A DNA stretch of 64,000 bases from Streptococcus salivarius (GTDB lineage Bacteria; Bacillota; Bacilli; Lactobacillales; Streptococcaceae), in assembly GCF_000785515.1 (NCBI RefSeq), contig NZ_CP009913.1, positions 1,330,001-1,394,000 of the forward strand, written 5' to 3'. The notes under the pieces were generated by a model, which did not search any database, was not told the DNA's origin, and was given only the letters and a program-made list of their open reading frames with translations. The position numbers and the translations under genes are program-made. The stretch's first letter is position 1; the number at the start of each line of letters is the position of its first letter. Of the stretch, positions 53,286 to 63,050 are shown piece by piece.

Positions 53286-56200
53286 TAGTATACTCCCCCT
53301 TCTTTTGTTTGAACTTCTACAAAACGTTTAAATAGATTTTCGTATGAGGAATCTCGAAACTGATGTTCTTCAATTACCAATGCCAAGATGATATTAATCG
53401 TTTCTTTAGGGTAAGATTCGATAGGTAGTTGGAAGTTATGTACAACAGTGTCAACCCAATCATGAATATCGTCTTCATTCTTTGATTTCTCGATTGCCCG
53501 ATCAGCATCTAGCAATTCATACACAAGTTCTCTCAAACTCTTCAAATTAACGTCTCCACTTGCATCATTGATCTCAATAAAAAGCCTTTTAATCTTTGAG
53601 CTTATATTTGAATTTAATATCAATTCGCTCACACTAGAATAATCTATATGATTACCTTCGGACATCCAATTTGTTATAAGATAATCTAAAATAACCGATT
53701 TGACATTATTGACTTTGAAACTTTTAGGCGTAGCACTTCCTACAAACGTATTCTGAAATGTATTAGAATCATGCTCAACTTTTTCAACCTTACATAAAAC
53801 TGGTTGAATCCATTCATTTTGATAGACTGCTGCAACTCCCTTTGGTAATTTGGCTAGTTCTACAATTTGATCATCGTTTAGATTAGCTGACTTACCTACT
53901 AGCTCACGATCTGAAAAATCAGGTAATCGCATGATAATCTTAGTATTGGTATTTCGAATAACTGATAAGTCCATTAATCCTGGAGCTTGATCGGCAATAA
54001 TAAATCCTTCTCCATATGTTCGCATTTCAGCAATGGCATTTGCCAACATCTCCACACTCTTACCTAAAAGATTAGCTGATTCAGCCATTTGTTCTGTTGA
54101 TGTGCGTTTTAGAAGGTTATGAGCTTCTTCAAGCACAGTGATGTGTTTTAATTCGGCATTCATATCTCCACTAGTCATGCGATACTCTTGCAATTTCAAA
54201 ACCAAAATCCCCATTAGCAAAGATTTTGTCTCAGTGGAACCGACTCTACTAAGATCAACAATGACATTCGTATCAAATAGATGCTCATTGGTGAGTTCCT
54301 CATTTGAGAAGATAAGTCCATTAATACCGTTTGTAAGAGATTCGATTCGAGTTAGTAATGCTCCCTTGTAAGCACCTTTATTCTCATCATCATATTCACT
54401 GGAATCAATTATCGTCTTAATATTGTCTGCTATATCATTGAAATTTGGATACAGTCTACCATAAGGGTTGGTTGATTCAAGGAGATTCCATCCACAATCC
54501 TGATAAGATTGTTCTACAGCTTTTTTTAAAACCGCTGGCATAGCCGCATACATCGGCCAGCACACATTGAAAATTTCGACTAGCCTATCTAGATGCTCTA
54601 AGATATGAATTTCTTTAGGGAAACTAAAAGGATTCAACCTCAACAAAGGTGTTAACTGAGGATTCGTTCCATAAACTGAAACATCGTCGTGATTACCAAA
54701 GACATGCTTATATTCTCCTTTTGCAGGTTCAACAACTAGGAATTTCAAGCCATTCTTTCTACCTTCATTAAGAAGTTGATAAATCGTATTACTCTTACCA
54801 GAACCCGTACTTCCTGTTACAAAAACATGCGAAGCCAAAGAGTTTTGTCTAAGGTTAACAGGTACATCTTCCTTATGATACATATGGAAAATATCTCCTA
54901 AATGAAGCATCTTATTAGTAACATCTTCTTCATCAAATTTAGCAATATTTCGACCGAATTCTGCACACTCTAAAATCGGTAGTCCAGGAATAGATTTTCT
55001 AGGGAAGTTCAATGAAAAGGCTAATTCTTGACCAGTAAGAGGTACTGTTGGCGTAACAATAGAAGGATAGACATTAAAAGTTGGATCAGCTAATAGTAGA
55101 TTAGGATTCAAACCAAATAAAGGATGGCGTAATTCTCTGAGATAAGTGACTATTTCTTCTGCATCACCACTGCTCTCACCCAAATCTCCCCTCCATAAAT
55201 TAACTGAAGACTGACTCATAAATGACTCTTCACCTTGAGTCAAAGCTAAATAAGTGTGGGCAACATTATTAGCAATATTCTGGTCTTCACTGAGTACATA
55301 GGCAGCGAACTCCCACATACCCATAGCTGTTCCTTTTTCAAAACGCTTCATCTGTTCTTCAAGGACCTTAAGGGCGTGAGAAATATTATGATTGGTAAAG
55401 GACTGGGTAATGCCCTCATTCTTACCAACTGTCGCAGTCACATTTGAGGCACGCGCAAAATTAGCACCGATATTAGAACCTAAGTTAACACCACTTGAAG
55501 AGCCTAAGGTTTGTCCAACCGTTTGTGATAGGGCACGACTAGCAGTTTTAGCAAGGGCACGGCTAACAGTTTTTGTAGTCGATTGACCAATAGAATCTGC
55601 AGTACTTGTCCCTTGATTCCAAGTATGATGATGGTCTAATGTTGCCTTAAATAATTTTCCATCAGCTCCAATACTACCACCAAAACTATCTGATGATCCT
55701 TTATTTGTACCATCTGTATGGGAAGTATTTGTACCATCAGTCTGTCCAGACGAATCTGTTTGAGATTCACCGCTGGTTTGCGTATCACCAGTAGATTGGT
55801 TAACTGATTGATTCTTACCATGTTGGATACCAGCACTGGCTCCAACATTGACTCCAAAAGTAGCCATAGAGGTCGTTGCATCTGAAGCTGTGAAAGTATA
55901 GTTGGTTTGCCATTTTTCATATGGTGCTAAGGCTGAAAATAGCTCAGACAAACGCAACTTTCTATTTTCTATATCTTGGATAGGACTTGCTAAAAGGATT
56001 AAGGTATAGTTTTCGGATGGTTGTGACGGAATGATGCCATCAATCAATTTTTCAATAGTTTGACTAATAAATTTTTCTGATTTAGCAGTTGGTAAATTAG
56101 ACACCGTTGCCACCGAATAAGGCTTAGAGTTTGCTAGACAAGGAATCCTACCAATTCCCTTTTCATTCTGAACTGTAGATCCAGGAAAGTTACCTTTAAT

Positions 56201-56701
56201 GGCTTCTAACAATCTCTTACGATAATTTTCTACATTGACATTATCAGAATCATTCTTAGTATTTACTACAGCTAGAAAAACCTCTGTATTGGTTTTAGTT
56301 CGATTAAAGACGAGAGCAATATTACAGTCTTCGTTAGAAAGTACTTCATAAACATTAACCAGTTTTTCTAAACTATTTTCTTTTTTGTCAACGACCCATT
56401 TTGTGATATTGAAATACCTGATATTATATGATTCCTGAAAGTCTGTACCAAATTCTACCTTATTTTCGATAGGAACATAGAGTTCTTTTATTTGTTCCAA
56501 ATACGAATTAAAAATTTCTACTCCACATGAAGCTAATAAGCGATTCGTTAATTCCTCATCGCTAATATTAGGTTGATCTGCCAGATACTTCTCTCTTTGC
56601 TCCTCAACTTCTTTGAGTTGCTCAGGGCTCAAAGCTGAAAGTTTAGCAACTTTATCTGCGGCCTTAGCTCCTGCCTTATTAATAATGTTTTTTATTCCCA
56701 T
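53285..56701 (-). CDS. HerA/FtsK-like ATPase with long Ser/Thr/Gly-rich insert
   Basis: 1138 residues from ATG 56701, preceded by AGGTGA; the frame can start three codons earlier at GTG. Residue numbers here count from that GTG. N-terminal mixed domain (about 30-290), then a low-complexity segment (about 296-440) of Ser, Thr, Gly, Asn and Gln repeats, then a HerA-type P-loop domain: Walker A TGSTGSGKS (632-640), VVEPAKGEYKHVFG, Walker B HITVLEEAHNLL (856-867), and GFIIADQAPGLMD. C-terminal ~150 residues are helical. HerA-type enzymes are hexameric DNA or protein translocases. Encoded between a dynamin-like GTPase and a toxin gene. Confidence 0.87.
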   Translation of the reverse strand: MGIKNIINKAGAKAADKVAKLSALSPEQLKEVEEQREKYLADQPNISDEELTNRLLASCGVEIFNSYLEQIKELYVPIENKVEFGTDFQESYNIRYFNITKWVVDKKENSLEKLVNVYEVLSNEDCNIALVFNRTKTNTEVFLAVVNTKNDSDNVNVENYRKRLLEAIKGNFPGSTVQNEKGIGRIPCLANSKPYSVATVSNLPTAKSEKFISQTIEKLIDGIIPSQPSENYTLILLASPIQDIENRKLRLSELFSALAPYEKWQTNYTFTASDATTSMATFGVNVGASAGIQHGKNQSVNQSTGDTQTSGESQTDSSGQTDGTNTSHTDGTNKGSSDSFGGSIGADGKLFKATLDHHHTWNQGTSTADSIGQSTTKTVSRALAKTASRALSQTVGQTLGSSSGVNLGSNIGANFARASNVTATVGKNEGITQSFTNHNISHALKVLEEQMKRFEKGTAMGMWEFAAYVLSEDQNIANNVAHTYLALTQGEESFMSQSSVNLWRGDLGESSGDAEEIVTYLRELRHPLFGLNPNLLLADPTFNVYPSIVTPTVPLTGQELAFSLNFPRKSIPGLPILECAEFGRNIAKFDEEDVTNKMLHLGDIFHMYHKEDVPVNLRQNSLASHVFVTGSTGSGKSNTIYQLLNEGRKNGLKFLVVEPAKGEYKHVFGNHDDVSVYGTNPQLTPLLRLNPFSFPKEIHILEHLDRLVEIFNVCWPMYAAMPAVLKKAVEQSYQDCGWNLLESTNPYGRLYPNFNDIADNIKTIIDSSEYDDENKGAYKGALLTRIESLTNGINGLIFSNEELTNEHLFDTNVIVDLSRVGSTETKSLLMGILVLKLQEYRMTSGDMNAELKHITVLEEAHNLLKRTSTEQMAESANLLGKSVEMLANAIAEMRTYGEGFIIADQAPGLMDLSVIRNTNTKIIMRLPDFSDRELVGKSANLNDDQIVELAKLPKGVAAVYQNEWIQPVLCKVEKVEHDSNTFQNTFVGSATPKSFKVNNVKSVILDYLITNWMSEGNHIDYSSVSELILNSNISSKIKRLFIEINDASGDVNLKSLRELVYELLDADRAIEKSKNEDDIHDWVDTVVHNFQLPIESYPKETINIILALVIEEHQFRDSSYENLFKRFVEVQTKEGGVY

Positions 56702-56721
56702 AAGATTCACCTATAAAAAAA

Positions 56722-59196
56722 CTATTTCCAAGTAATCATTCGCTTAATCTGGTTCGTATAATTTTCAATCTGTTGTTGTTGCTCCTCTAAACTTGCAACT
56801 TCATTTTTTGTTCTCTGAATTTTCGTATTCAAAGCACTTAATTCTGGACTAAATTCAATTATATTTTGAACAATTATACTTGTAAGATTTACTAGCCAAA
56901 TTTTAAAAGCTTTCTCGTGTTCCGAACAAATACTTCCTGCAAATTCTGTCATCTTTGATTTAAATAAATCATTATAGGTCTTTTTAAGGCCAGATGCGTT
57001 AACTCTACTTGATTTCAAAGTAAAGTCTCCCAATCTAAATACATAACTAAGTTCTTCTTTACTAAACTTTTCAAGATTCAATTGAGTAAAATCTATCTCT
57101 TCATAAGATAGAATCAATTGAGAAAGCTTTTGACGTTTTTCTGGTTCAAGCCCCATATCACCTGAAATAATACGCTCAAAATGAGATTTTATCTCAGAAG
57201 CATGATTAGACCAAAAACTGCTAGAAATACGTTCAAATTCTATCCTTGCAAAATAAAGTTCTTCTACAAATTTATTTCTAAAATAGTCGACTGTTTGTGC
57301 AGAAGCTAGATTCTCTAAATTGATTTTCTTTGTCTTGTTCTCACGTGTAACACTGAGATAGTTACTAAACTCATTACTGATATTGCCTAACTTTAGATTA
57401 CTAATATCTATTTGTTGATGCTCAGTTAAATTTAAAGTTGGATTTAATGAGAGTATCTCTTTGTGTATTTCATTATAACGGTCTAGAACATCCCCTTTTT
57501 CAATCTGTTTCATTAGACGTTCTTGGAAAATCTTCATTTCTTTTGGATACTTGATCAAAAGGTCATTTTTTTGGGATAACGAAGTAGATTTCAATCTTTC
57601 AACAATGACAGATTTTTGGCTATCAAGATTAGCCTCTAATTCTGCCTCTCTACTACGTAAATCTTCGTTTTTCTCTGTAATTACTGCATTTGTTCTCAAT
57701 AGTAGTTTGTCTAATAAAGCTTTTGCCTGTTGACATTTGTCATAGTGTGAATAGCGGTCGACAAAGGTTTTAATCGTGTCCTCAATAGTCAATAAACCAC
57801 TATTTGCATAAATAAGGTCGGAACTTTTTTCAGCAGTTGCTCGAACAGTATTAGACATTTGTCTTGGAAGAATATCAAACTCATACAACTTCTTATAGTA
57901 TTTCGTTTCAGGATTTGAGTATTTTTCTCTATAAGTATCAAATTGCTCAGAATAGAATTCTCCCTCTAAATGCCCTTTTAACTTCGCTCCAAGTCCTAAA
58001 ATTGATGAAACGTAATAAATGCCTTGAGCATATAATTCTCTTGGAATGGCTTGATTCATGATTCTATCTCTAAAAGAATCACTTTTAAGATTAGTCGAGC
58101 TTAAAGCCGCTGCCTCGGCCTTATTAACTACAATCATAGTAAACCGTTCATCTAAGCCTTCTACTGAAATAAGCTTTTCTTTTAAATTACTATTATCAGT
58201 GCTGTCTAAGGAACTACTATCAGTAACAAAGACTGGTAAGCCATTTGACATACCAGCCATGGCATTAGCAAGTACTTCTGAATGCTGACTATTGGTTGAT
58301 GAATTAGAACCTGGAGTATCGAATATCGTAATTTTTGAACCTACATCTCCTAAAATACCTTTCGAAAATGGGACAAGTATTTCGATTAAATCTCCAATAT
58401 CTTTATCAGTAGAATCATTGATAGCTTCTAATATTGCATATAGCTTTGAAATGATTGAATCAAAAGAAGTATTCAAGATACCATCGACTTTCTTACCAAA
58501 TGAATCATTCATATTTAATCCATCATAAAACACTTGATCATCATAGAAACTGAGAAGAACTCTCTCGTCTTTATATACAAAAGAGATTTTAGCACGATCC
58601 TCATAAGTACTAGCCGTGATTTTATAGATTTTAGAGGTCACTGGAGTCTCAGCACTTGGAAGTAATTCCTGGCCAATCAAAGCATTAATAAAGGTCGATT
58701 TTCCTGCACTATAGGTTCCGAGAACACAGATAGGGACTGTATCTCCCGAAGCATCCGAAAAGCGTTTTAACTGTGTTTCAATTTCCTTGTTACTTTCCCC
58801 AATATTCTTTATGATTAGTGGCTCGAGATTCCTAAAAATACGATTGATTTCTGGCAGAACGTCACGTGCGTTCTCTAAATAGCTTGTAGATGATGATAAA
58901 ATAATATTTGAAAAGCGCTCATCTTTTAATGCTTCTTCTAACTGTTGCTTCTCATCATTTGGCCCCTCAAAAATTAATTCAAGTTTTTCATCTGGAACAG
59001 AATACTCATTTTCAATTTCTTTTAAAATATCATATACCTTAAAAGGAAAAAAGCCACGCTGAAAAACGGCTGAAACTAACTTACTATTTGAGTTATTCTC
59101 ACTATTTATTGTTATCCAACTTTCACTAGATAAGTCGTAACGGCTAAAAGTTACTATCTTCTCGTAAGGATTACTTACAACTTTAATTTTATTCAT
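56722..59196 (-). CDS. Dynamin-like GTPase (LeoA-type candidate)
   Basis: 824 residues. GTPase motifs: G1 GTYSAGKST (160-168), G2 Thr in TPVTSKIY (184-191), G3 DTPG (293-296), G4 NKAE (358-361, usually NKxD). A ~120-residue N-terminal domain with no known motif precedes it, and about 400 residues of long helices follow, with coiled coil at the end (NTKIQRTKNEVASLEEQQQQ). This is the plan of bacterial dynamin-like proteins, which remodel membranes; LeoA of E. coli has been linked to toxin release. Own promoter (TATAAT at 59228-59233) and CGGAG ribosome-binding site; first gene of the operon. Confidence 0.86.
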   Translation of the reverse strand: MNKIKVVSNPYEKIVTFSRYDLSSESWITINSENNSNSKLVSAVFQRGFFPFKVYDILKEIENEYSVPDEKLELIFEGPNDEKQQLEEALKDERFSNIILSSSTSYLENARDVLPEINRIFRNLEPLIIKNIGESNKEIETQLKRFSDASGDTVPICVLGTYSAGKSTFINALIGQELLPSAETPVTSKIYKITASTYEDRAKISFVYKDERVLLSFYDDQVFYDGLNMNDSFGKKVDGILNTSFDSIISKLYAILEAINDSTDKDIGDLIEILVPFSKGILGDVGSKITIFDTPGSNSSTNSQHSEVLANAMAGMSNGLPVFVTDSSSLDSTDNSNLKEKLISVEGLDERFTMIVVNKAEAAALSSTNLKSDSFRDRIMNQAIPRELYAQGIYYVSSILGLGAKLKGHLEGEFYSEQFDTYREKYSNPETKYYKKLYEFDILPRQMSNTVRATAEKSSDLIYANSGLLTIEDTIKTFVDRYSHYDKCQQAKALLDKLLLRTNAVITEKNEDLRSREAELEANLDSQKSVIVERLKSTSLSQKNDLLIKYPKEMKIFQERLMKQIEKGDVLDRYNEIHKEILSLNPTLNLTEHQQIDISNLKLGNISNEFSNYLSVTRENKTKKINLENLASAQTVDYFRNKFVEELYFARIEFERISSSFWSNHASEIKSHFERIISGDMGLEPEKRQKLSQLILSYEEIDFTQLNLEKFSKEELSYVFRLGDFTLKSSRVNASGLKKTYNDLFKSKMTEFAGSICSEHEKAFKIWLVNLTSIIVQNIIEFSPELSALNTKIQRTKNEVASLEEQQQQIENYTNQIKRMITWK

Positions 59197-59227
59197 AATT
59201 ACTCCGATTATTTAATAATACAAGTGT

Positions 59228-59233
59228 ATTATA
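59228..59233 (-). promoter_or_regulatory. -10 element of the dynamin/HerA/toxin operon
   Basis: TATAAT on the minus strand, 31 bases upstream of the dynamin-like gene; no convincing -35 at 17 bases, so control by an activator or a weak promoter is possible. Confidence 0.5.
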
Positions 59234-59326
59234 TCACAGCAAACGGTTTTCTGTATGCGCTTTCTATAAAATCTAACTATTTTTATTTATCTAATGTTTA
59301 GCTCATTTTCCACCCCACACAAGAAA

Positions 59327-59355
59327 AATCCCACCACATATTATGTGATAGGATT
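59327..59355 (-). terminator. brnQ terminator
   Basis: About 13-base stem with T run on the minus strand, directly after the brnQ stop codon. Nearly the same sequence as the terminator at 52262-52287. Confidence 0.88.
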
Positions 59356-59362
59356 AGTATTT

Positions 59363-60691
59363 TTATTCCATTTCGAAGCTTTCGCTCTTAATCTTATCAG
59401 GTAAGATCAGAGACAAAAGAATACACAAGATGGCTGGTATCAACCATGGCAGTGATGCTCCTGATAATGGTAAGAAGTTAATGAGGGCATTGAGTCCCGC
59501 AAGTTTAAACTGGCTTCCAATTACACTAAGCAAGGCAATCAGCGTGACTACTGCAACTGTCACTTGCATACCAGGTTTAGACAAGGCCACGAACTTGTTG
59601 GCAATCACAATCATGACAATCGTGATGGTAATTGGGTAGAGAATCAAAAGCACTGGCACTGAGAAAGCAATGATATTATTAAGTCCCAAGTTGGCAATCG
59701 CAAAGCCAATCAAGGTAAAGATAATGGCGTAAGCCTTGTAAGATACTTTCGGAAATGCCTTGTGGAAGAATTCCCCAGTCGCAACGATAAGTCCTGCGGT
59801 TGTTGTGAAGCAAGTCACTGTCACCATGATAGCTAGGAAAATCTGAGCCGCTGGTCCAAAGATGGCTTGTGTGGCTTGTGACAAGACACTTGCACCAATA
59901 TTGGCATCTTTTGGTAATCCCGCCACTTGGAGTGGGAAATGATTCCCCAAAAAGGCTAATCCCAAATACAGAGCACCGAAGAGGATAGTCACTACGAAAC
60001 CAACGACCCAAATCGTTGAGATATACTCTTTTTTAGACTTGAAGCCTAATTGGTTGAGTGTGACTACTGCTACTACACTGAAGGCCACAGAAGCCAAGGC
60101 ATCCAAGGTGTTGTAGCCTTCCAAGAATCCTTTACCAAAAGCAGAAGCCTGATATGCTTGACTTGCATCCTGAGGATTGTAACCACCATATTTAAATGCT
60201 CCTGCCACGATAACGACAACAATCATGATGGCAAAGATAGGCGTCAATATACGTCCAATACTATCTAGAATTTTAGATGGATTCATGGCAATCCAAAGTG
60301 CTAGAACAAAGTAGATTACGGTAAAGACAAAGAGCCAAAGGCTAGTATGTCCACTTCCAATCAAAGGCGAGAAGCCAATTGAAAAAGCTGTCGCTGCTGT
60401 CCTTGGAATGGCAAAGAAAGGACCAATGGACAGATAAAGTACTGCCAAATAGACTAGGGCAAACTTAGGCGAGATTTTTTGAGAAATCTCATGAATGTAA
60501 CCCTTAGGATTTAAAGTCCCGATAACCAGTGTTAGGATGGCAATACCAACACCTGATAGGACAAAGCCTGCGATGGCTGGCCAAAAATGACCTCCAGAAT
60601 CAAAGCCTAACTGAGGGGGAAAGGTCAGATTTCCCGCTCCAAAGAACATACCAAACAACAATAAAGCTGTAAGGCTTCCCTTTTTTAACAT
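59363..60691 (-). CDS. brnQ: Branched-chain amino acid:cation symporter
   Basis: 442 residues with 12 membrane helices (LIVCS family); imports Leu, Ile and Val. The N-terminus GSLTALLLFGMFFGAGNLTFPPQLG is the family signature, and GFLEGYNTLDALASVAFSVV is also typical. The ATG at 60691 follows TGGAGAAA; a TTG four codons upstream is less likely. Monocistronic. Confidence 0.95.
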   Translation of the reverse strand: MLKKGSLTALLLFGMFFGAGNLTFPPQLGFDSGGHFWPAIAGFVLSGVGIAILTLVIGTLNPKGYIHEISQKISPKFALVYLAVLYLSIGPFFAIPRTAATAFSIGFSPLIGSGHTSLWLFVFTVIYFVLALWIAMNPSKILDSIGRILTPIFAIMIVVVIVAGAFKYGGYNPQDASQAYQASAFGKGFLEGYNTLDALASVAFSVVAVVTLNQLGFKSKKEYISTIWVVGFVVTILFGALYLGLAFLGNHFPLQVAGLPKDANIGASVLSQATQAIFGPAAQIFLAIMVTVTCFTTTAGLIVATGEFFHKAFPKVSYKAYAIIFTLIGFAIANLGLNNIIAFSVPVLLILYPITITIVMIVIANKFVALSKPGMQVTVAVVTLIALLSVIGSQFKLAGLNALINFLPLSGASLPWLIPAILCILLSLILPDKIKSESFEME

Positions 60692-60864
60692 AAGTTTCTC
60701 CAATCTAAAACAAACAAGATCTTATGCCCCAAATAGACACAACTTGTTTATTATAATTTTAGTCAACTTATTTAGTATGACATGATTAGTTTGGAACTTC
60801 AAGCTATTGAAACGTATTTACAAAGGTTTTTAAAATTGCAAATTTTCTGTATCCTTGTACGAAA

Positions 60865-60896
60865 AAACTAGACAAGATTCTCATCTCGTCTAGTTT
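60865..60896 (-). terminator. manA terminator
   Basis: Thirteen-base stem with one mismatch around a six-base loop, A run on its left reading as T on the minus strand, 11 bases after the manA stop. Confidence 0.85.
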
Positions 60897-60906
60897 GATA
60901 TTTTGA

Positions 60907-61848
60907 TTATGGGTGACTGACAATCAATTCAAGCTCTCCCTTAATTTGCCATGCTTCAACATCGCTAGGAAGAATAAAGTGGCTACCTTTGGCAATGTCG
61001 TAATCTTGCCCGTCTACTTTAAGGCTTCCTTGGCCATCAAGCACACTGAACAAACTGTAATCAGCGGTCTTTTCAAAATCAGCCTTACCTGAGATTTCCC
61101 ATTTATATACGGCAAAGAAATCACTAGCTACTAAGAGCGTTGATTTGAGGTCATCTACTTTTGTTGTGACTGGGCGACTGTTGGCAGGTTCTCCGATAGT
61201 AAGCACATCGATAGATTTTTCCAGATGGAGCTCACGCAAGTTTCCTTGGTCATCTTTACGGTCAAAATCATAAACACGATAAGTCGTATCACTAGATTGT
61301 TGCGTTTCAAGAACCATGATACCTGCGCCAATAGCATGCATGGTACCACTTGGTACATAGAAGAAATCTCCTGCTTTAACTGGAACTTTGGTCAAGAGAT
61401 TTTCCCAATCCTTACTTTCAATTTGCTGGCGCAATTCTTCTTTTGATTTAGCGTTGTGACCATAAATGATTTCTGCGCCTGGTTCAGCGGCAATGATATA
61501 CCAACATTCTGTTTTACCAAGCTCACCTTCATGTTCAAGTCCATAAGCATCATCTGGGTGGACCTGAACTGAAAGCCAATCATTGGCATCCAAAATCTTT
61601 GTCAAAAGTGGGAAGACAGGTTCCTGACGATTGCCAAACAATTCTCGATGCTCTGCATAAAGAACATCTAAAGTTTGACCAGCATAACGACCATTCTTAA
61701 TAGTCGATACACCATTTGGGTGAGCTGAGATAGCCCAGTACTCTCCAACATGGTCGCTTGGAATGTCGTAGCCAAAGACATCACGCAAATGCGTGCCACC
61801 CCAAATTTTCTCTTGCATGACAGATTGCAAAAATAAAGGTTCAGACAT
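60907..61848 (-). CDS. manA: Mannose-6-phosphate isomerase, class I
   Basis: 313 residues, the usual size of the short Gram-positive type. Interconverts mannose-6-phosphate and fructose-6-phosphate, linking mannose uptake to glycolysis. Zinc-ligand residues appear in LSVQVHPDD (His and Gln of the QxH motif), KTECWYIIA (Glu) and VPSGTMHAIGAG (His). Cytosolic cupin fold. AAGGAGAA lies before the ATG. Confidence 0.95.
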   Translation of the reverse strand: MSEPLFLQSVMQEKIWGGTHLRDVFGYDIPSDHVGEYWAISAHPNGVSTIKNGRYAGQTLDVLYAEHRELFGNRQEPVFPLLTKILDANDWLSVQVHPDDAYGLEHEGELGKTECWYIIAAEPGAEIIYGHNAKSKEELRQQIESKDWENLLTKVPVKAGDFFYVPSGTMHAIGAGIMVLETQQSSDTTYRVYDFDRKDDQGNLRELHLEKSIDVLTIGEPANSRPVTTKVDDLKSTLLVASDFFAVYKWEISGKADFEKTADYSLFSVLDGQGSLKVDGQDYDIAKGSHFILPSDVEAWQIKGELELIVSHP

Positions 61849-62171
61849 AATATTCTCCTTATTCTAGGAACGAGAGCCTCAGAGTCTCTGGGAAATTTTA
61901 GAAAAACGACCATCAGTGATAGAGTTGTAGATGGATAAATTCCAAATATGTCTGTAAATCACATGCAAGTCACTAGTCCTCTTATTTACCAAAATTTTAG
62001 GCAAGTTCTTATGATTGTTAAATCCATTATAAGCATAATTTGTGAGAAATTCAACAAGCCTTTATAGAACAAATTAAGAATTTAATTTCCCGGTCACTAC
62101 CAGTAATTATTTGACAAAAAAATATTTTGTTAACCGTTTTCCTGAATCTATCTAGATACTGTCAATAATTA
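61849..62171. other. Intergenic region upstream of manA, no gene seen
   Basis: AT-rich, with no supported ORF on either strand. Holds the manA promoter region and ends at the IS remnant. Confidence 0.5.
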
Positions 62172-62624
62172 TGTGTAAACACTTAAGTAGAGTTACGGAG
62201 TTTTAATCAAATAAGCTTTCAAGTTTGTCAGAACATTGGCCAAACCCTTTATGGATGCGTTGACTTTGAAGCTTGTCTAACAGAGTGGACCAAGAAGCAT
62301 TGTTTTCATTTGGGGCGATTTCATATCCAAGAACAAGCTTCTGTCCTTCTGGCGTAATGCAAGTGCGATATGAATACATTCTTTACTAACGGTTCCACGT
62401 CTTAATGGAAGATAGGTTCCGTCAAGAAATAACACAGAGTAACTGGCTTCTAAGCTTCGCTCATGAAAAGCAGCGACATTCTCCTGAGTTGCTTTTGAGC
62501 TAGGAAGTTAAGTAGTTCTGTGCTAAACTGAGTCATAGGAATAAATCTCTTTCTAGTAATGTTTCGCAACTCTACTATAACGGATTTATTCCTTTTTGTG
62601 TTTACACAACTTTTTGTACACTAC
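62172..62624 (-). mobile_element. Internally deleted IS256-family element (IS1191-like)
   Basis: On the minus strand the N-terminus MTQFSTELLNFLAQKQ is joined directly to a middle part (ENVAAFHERSLEASYSV, then in shifted frames DGTYLPLRRGTVSKECIHIAL and GYEIAPNENNASWSTLLDKLQS) and then to the end of the element. Several frameshifts and a large internal deletion leave about 450 of roughly 1300 bases. Both ends carry GTGTAAACAC and AGTAGAGTT-type sequences in inverted orientation, fitting terminal repeats. Non-functional. Confidence 0.75.
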
Positions 62625-62675
62625 CGAATCACCTCGTAGTTTTGTTATTCTGATTTTCCAGTATTAACCACATCT

Positions 62676-63047
62676 TTATCCGATACTCGCAGAATTATTC
62701 AATACCTCTTTTGTCTGGGAATTGAAGGTCACTGTAAATTCATACACCTGACCTTTTTCAGGCGAACTGGTTTTCAGTGCTGTAACACTTACAATATTTT
62801 CATATGCTGCTCCCTGTTTCTGTTCGGAATCCAGCGGTACAAACTCATTTTCACTGATTTGTTTTCCAACACTATAAGAAAAATCGTCCTCATCAATGTC
62901 AACCGCATACTCGTTAGAAATCATCTGATTTGCCTCTTTAATAATCTGTTTTTCTTTTTCAGAATACGCACTATCCTTTGTTCCACATCCTGAAAGCGCC
63001 CCAATTACCAGTACTGTGGAAATCAGTATACTCAAAATCCTCTTCAT
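62676..63047 (-). CDS. Small lipoprotein
   Basis: 123 residues with a lipoprotein signal peptide: KRILSILISTVLVIGALSGCG, lipobox LSGC with the lipidated cysteine at about 21. The mature part is acidic and has no known domain. Ends four bases from the start of, and probably co-transcribed after, the FtsX-like permease gene upstream. Base and codon use differ from the streptococcal genes of the window and look clostridial. Confidence 0.75.
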   Translation of the reverse strand: MKRILSILISTVLVIGALSGCGTKDSAYSEKEKQIIKEANQMISNEYAVDIDEDDFSYSVGKQISENEFVPLDSEQKQGAAYENIVSVTALKTSSPEKGQVYEFTVTFNSQTKEVLNNSASIG

Positions 63048-63050
63048 CTT

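Noticed and set aside
52896..53288. 130-codon frame on the plus strand opposite the toxin gene
   Set aside because: Antisense to the toxin/HerA junction, no ribosome-binding site, and the minus-strand frames have clear HNH motifs.
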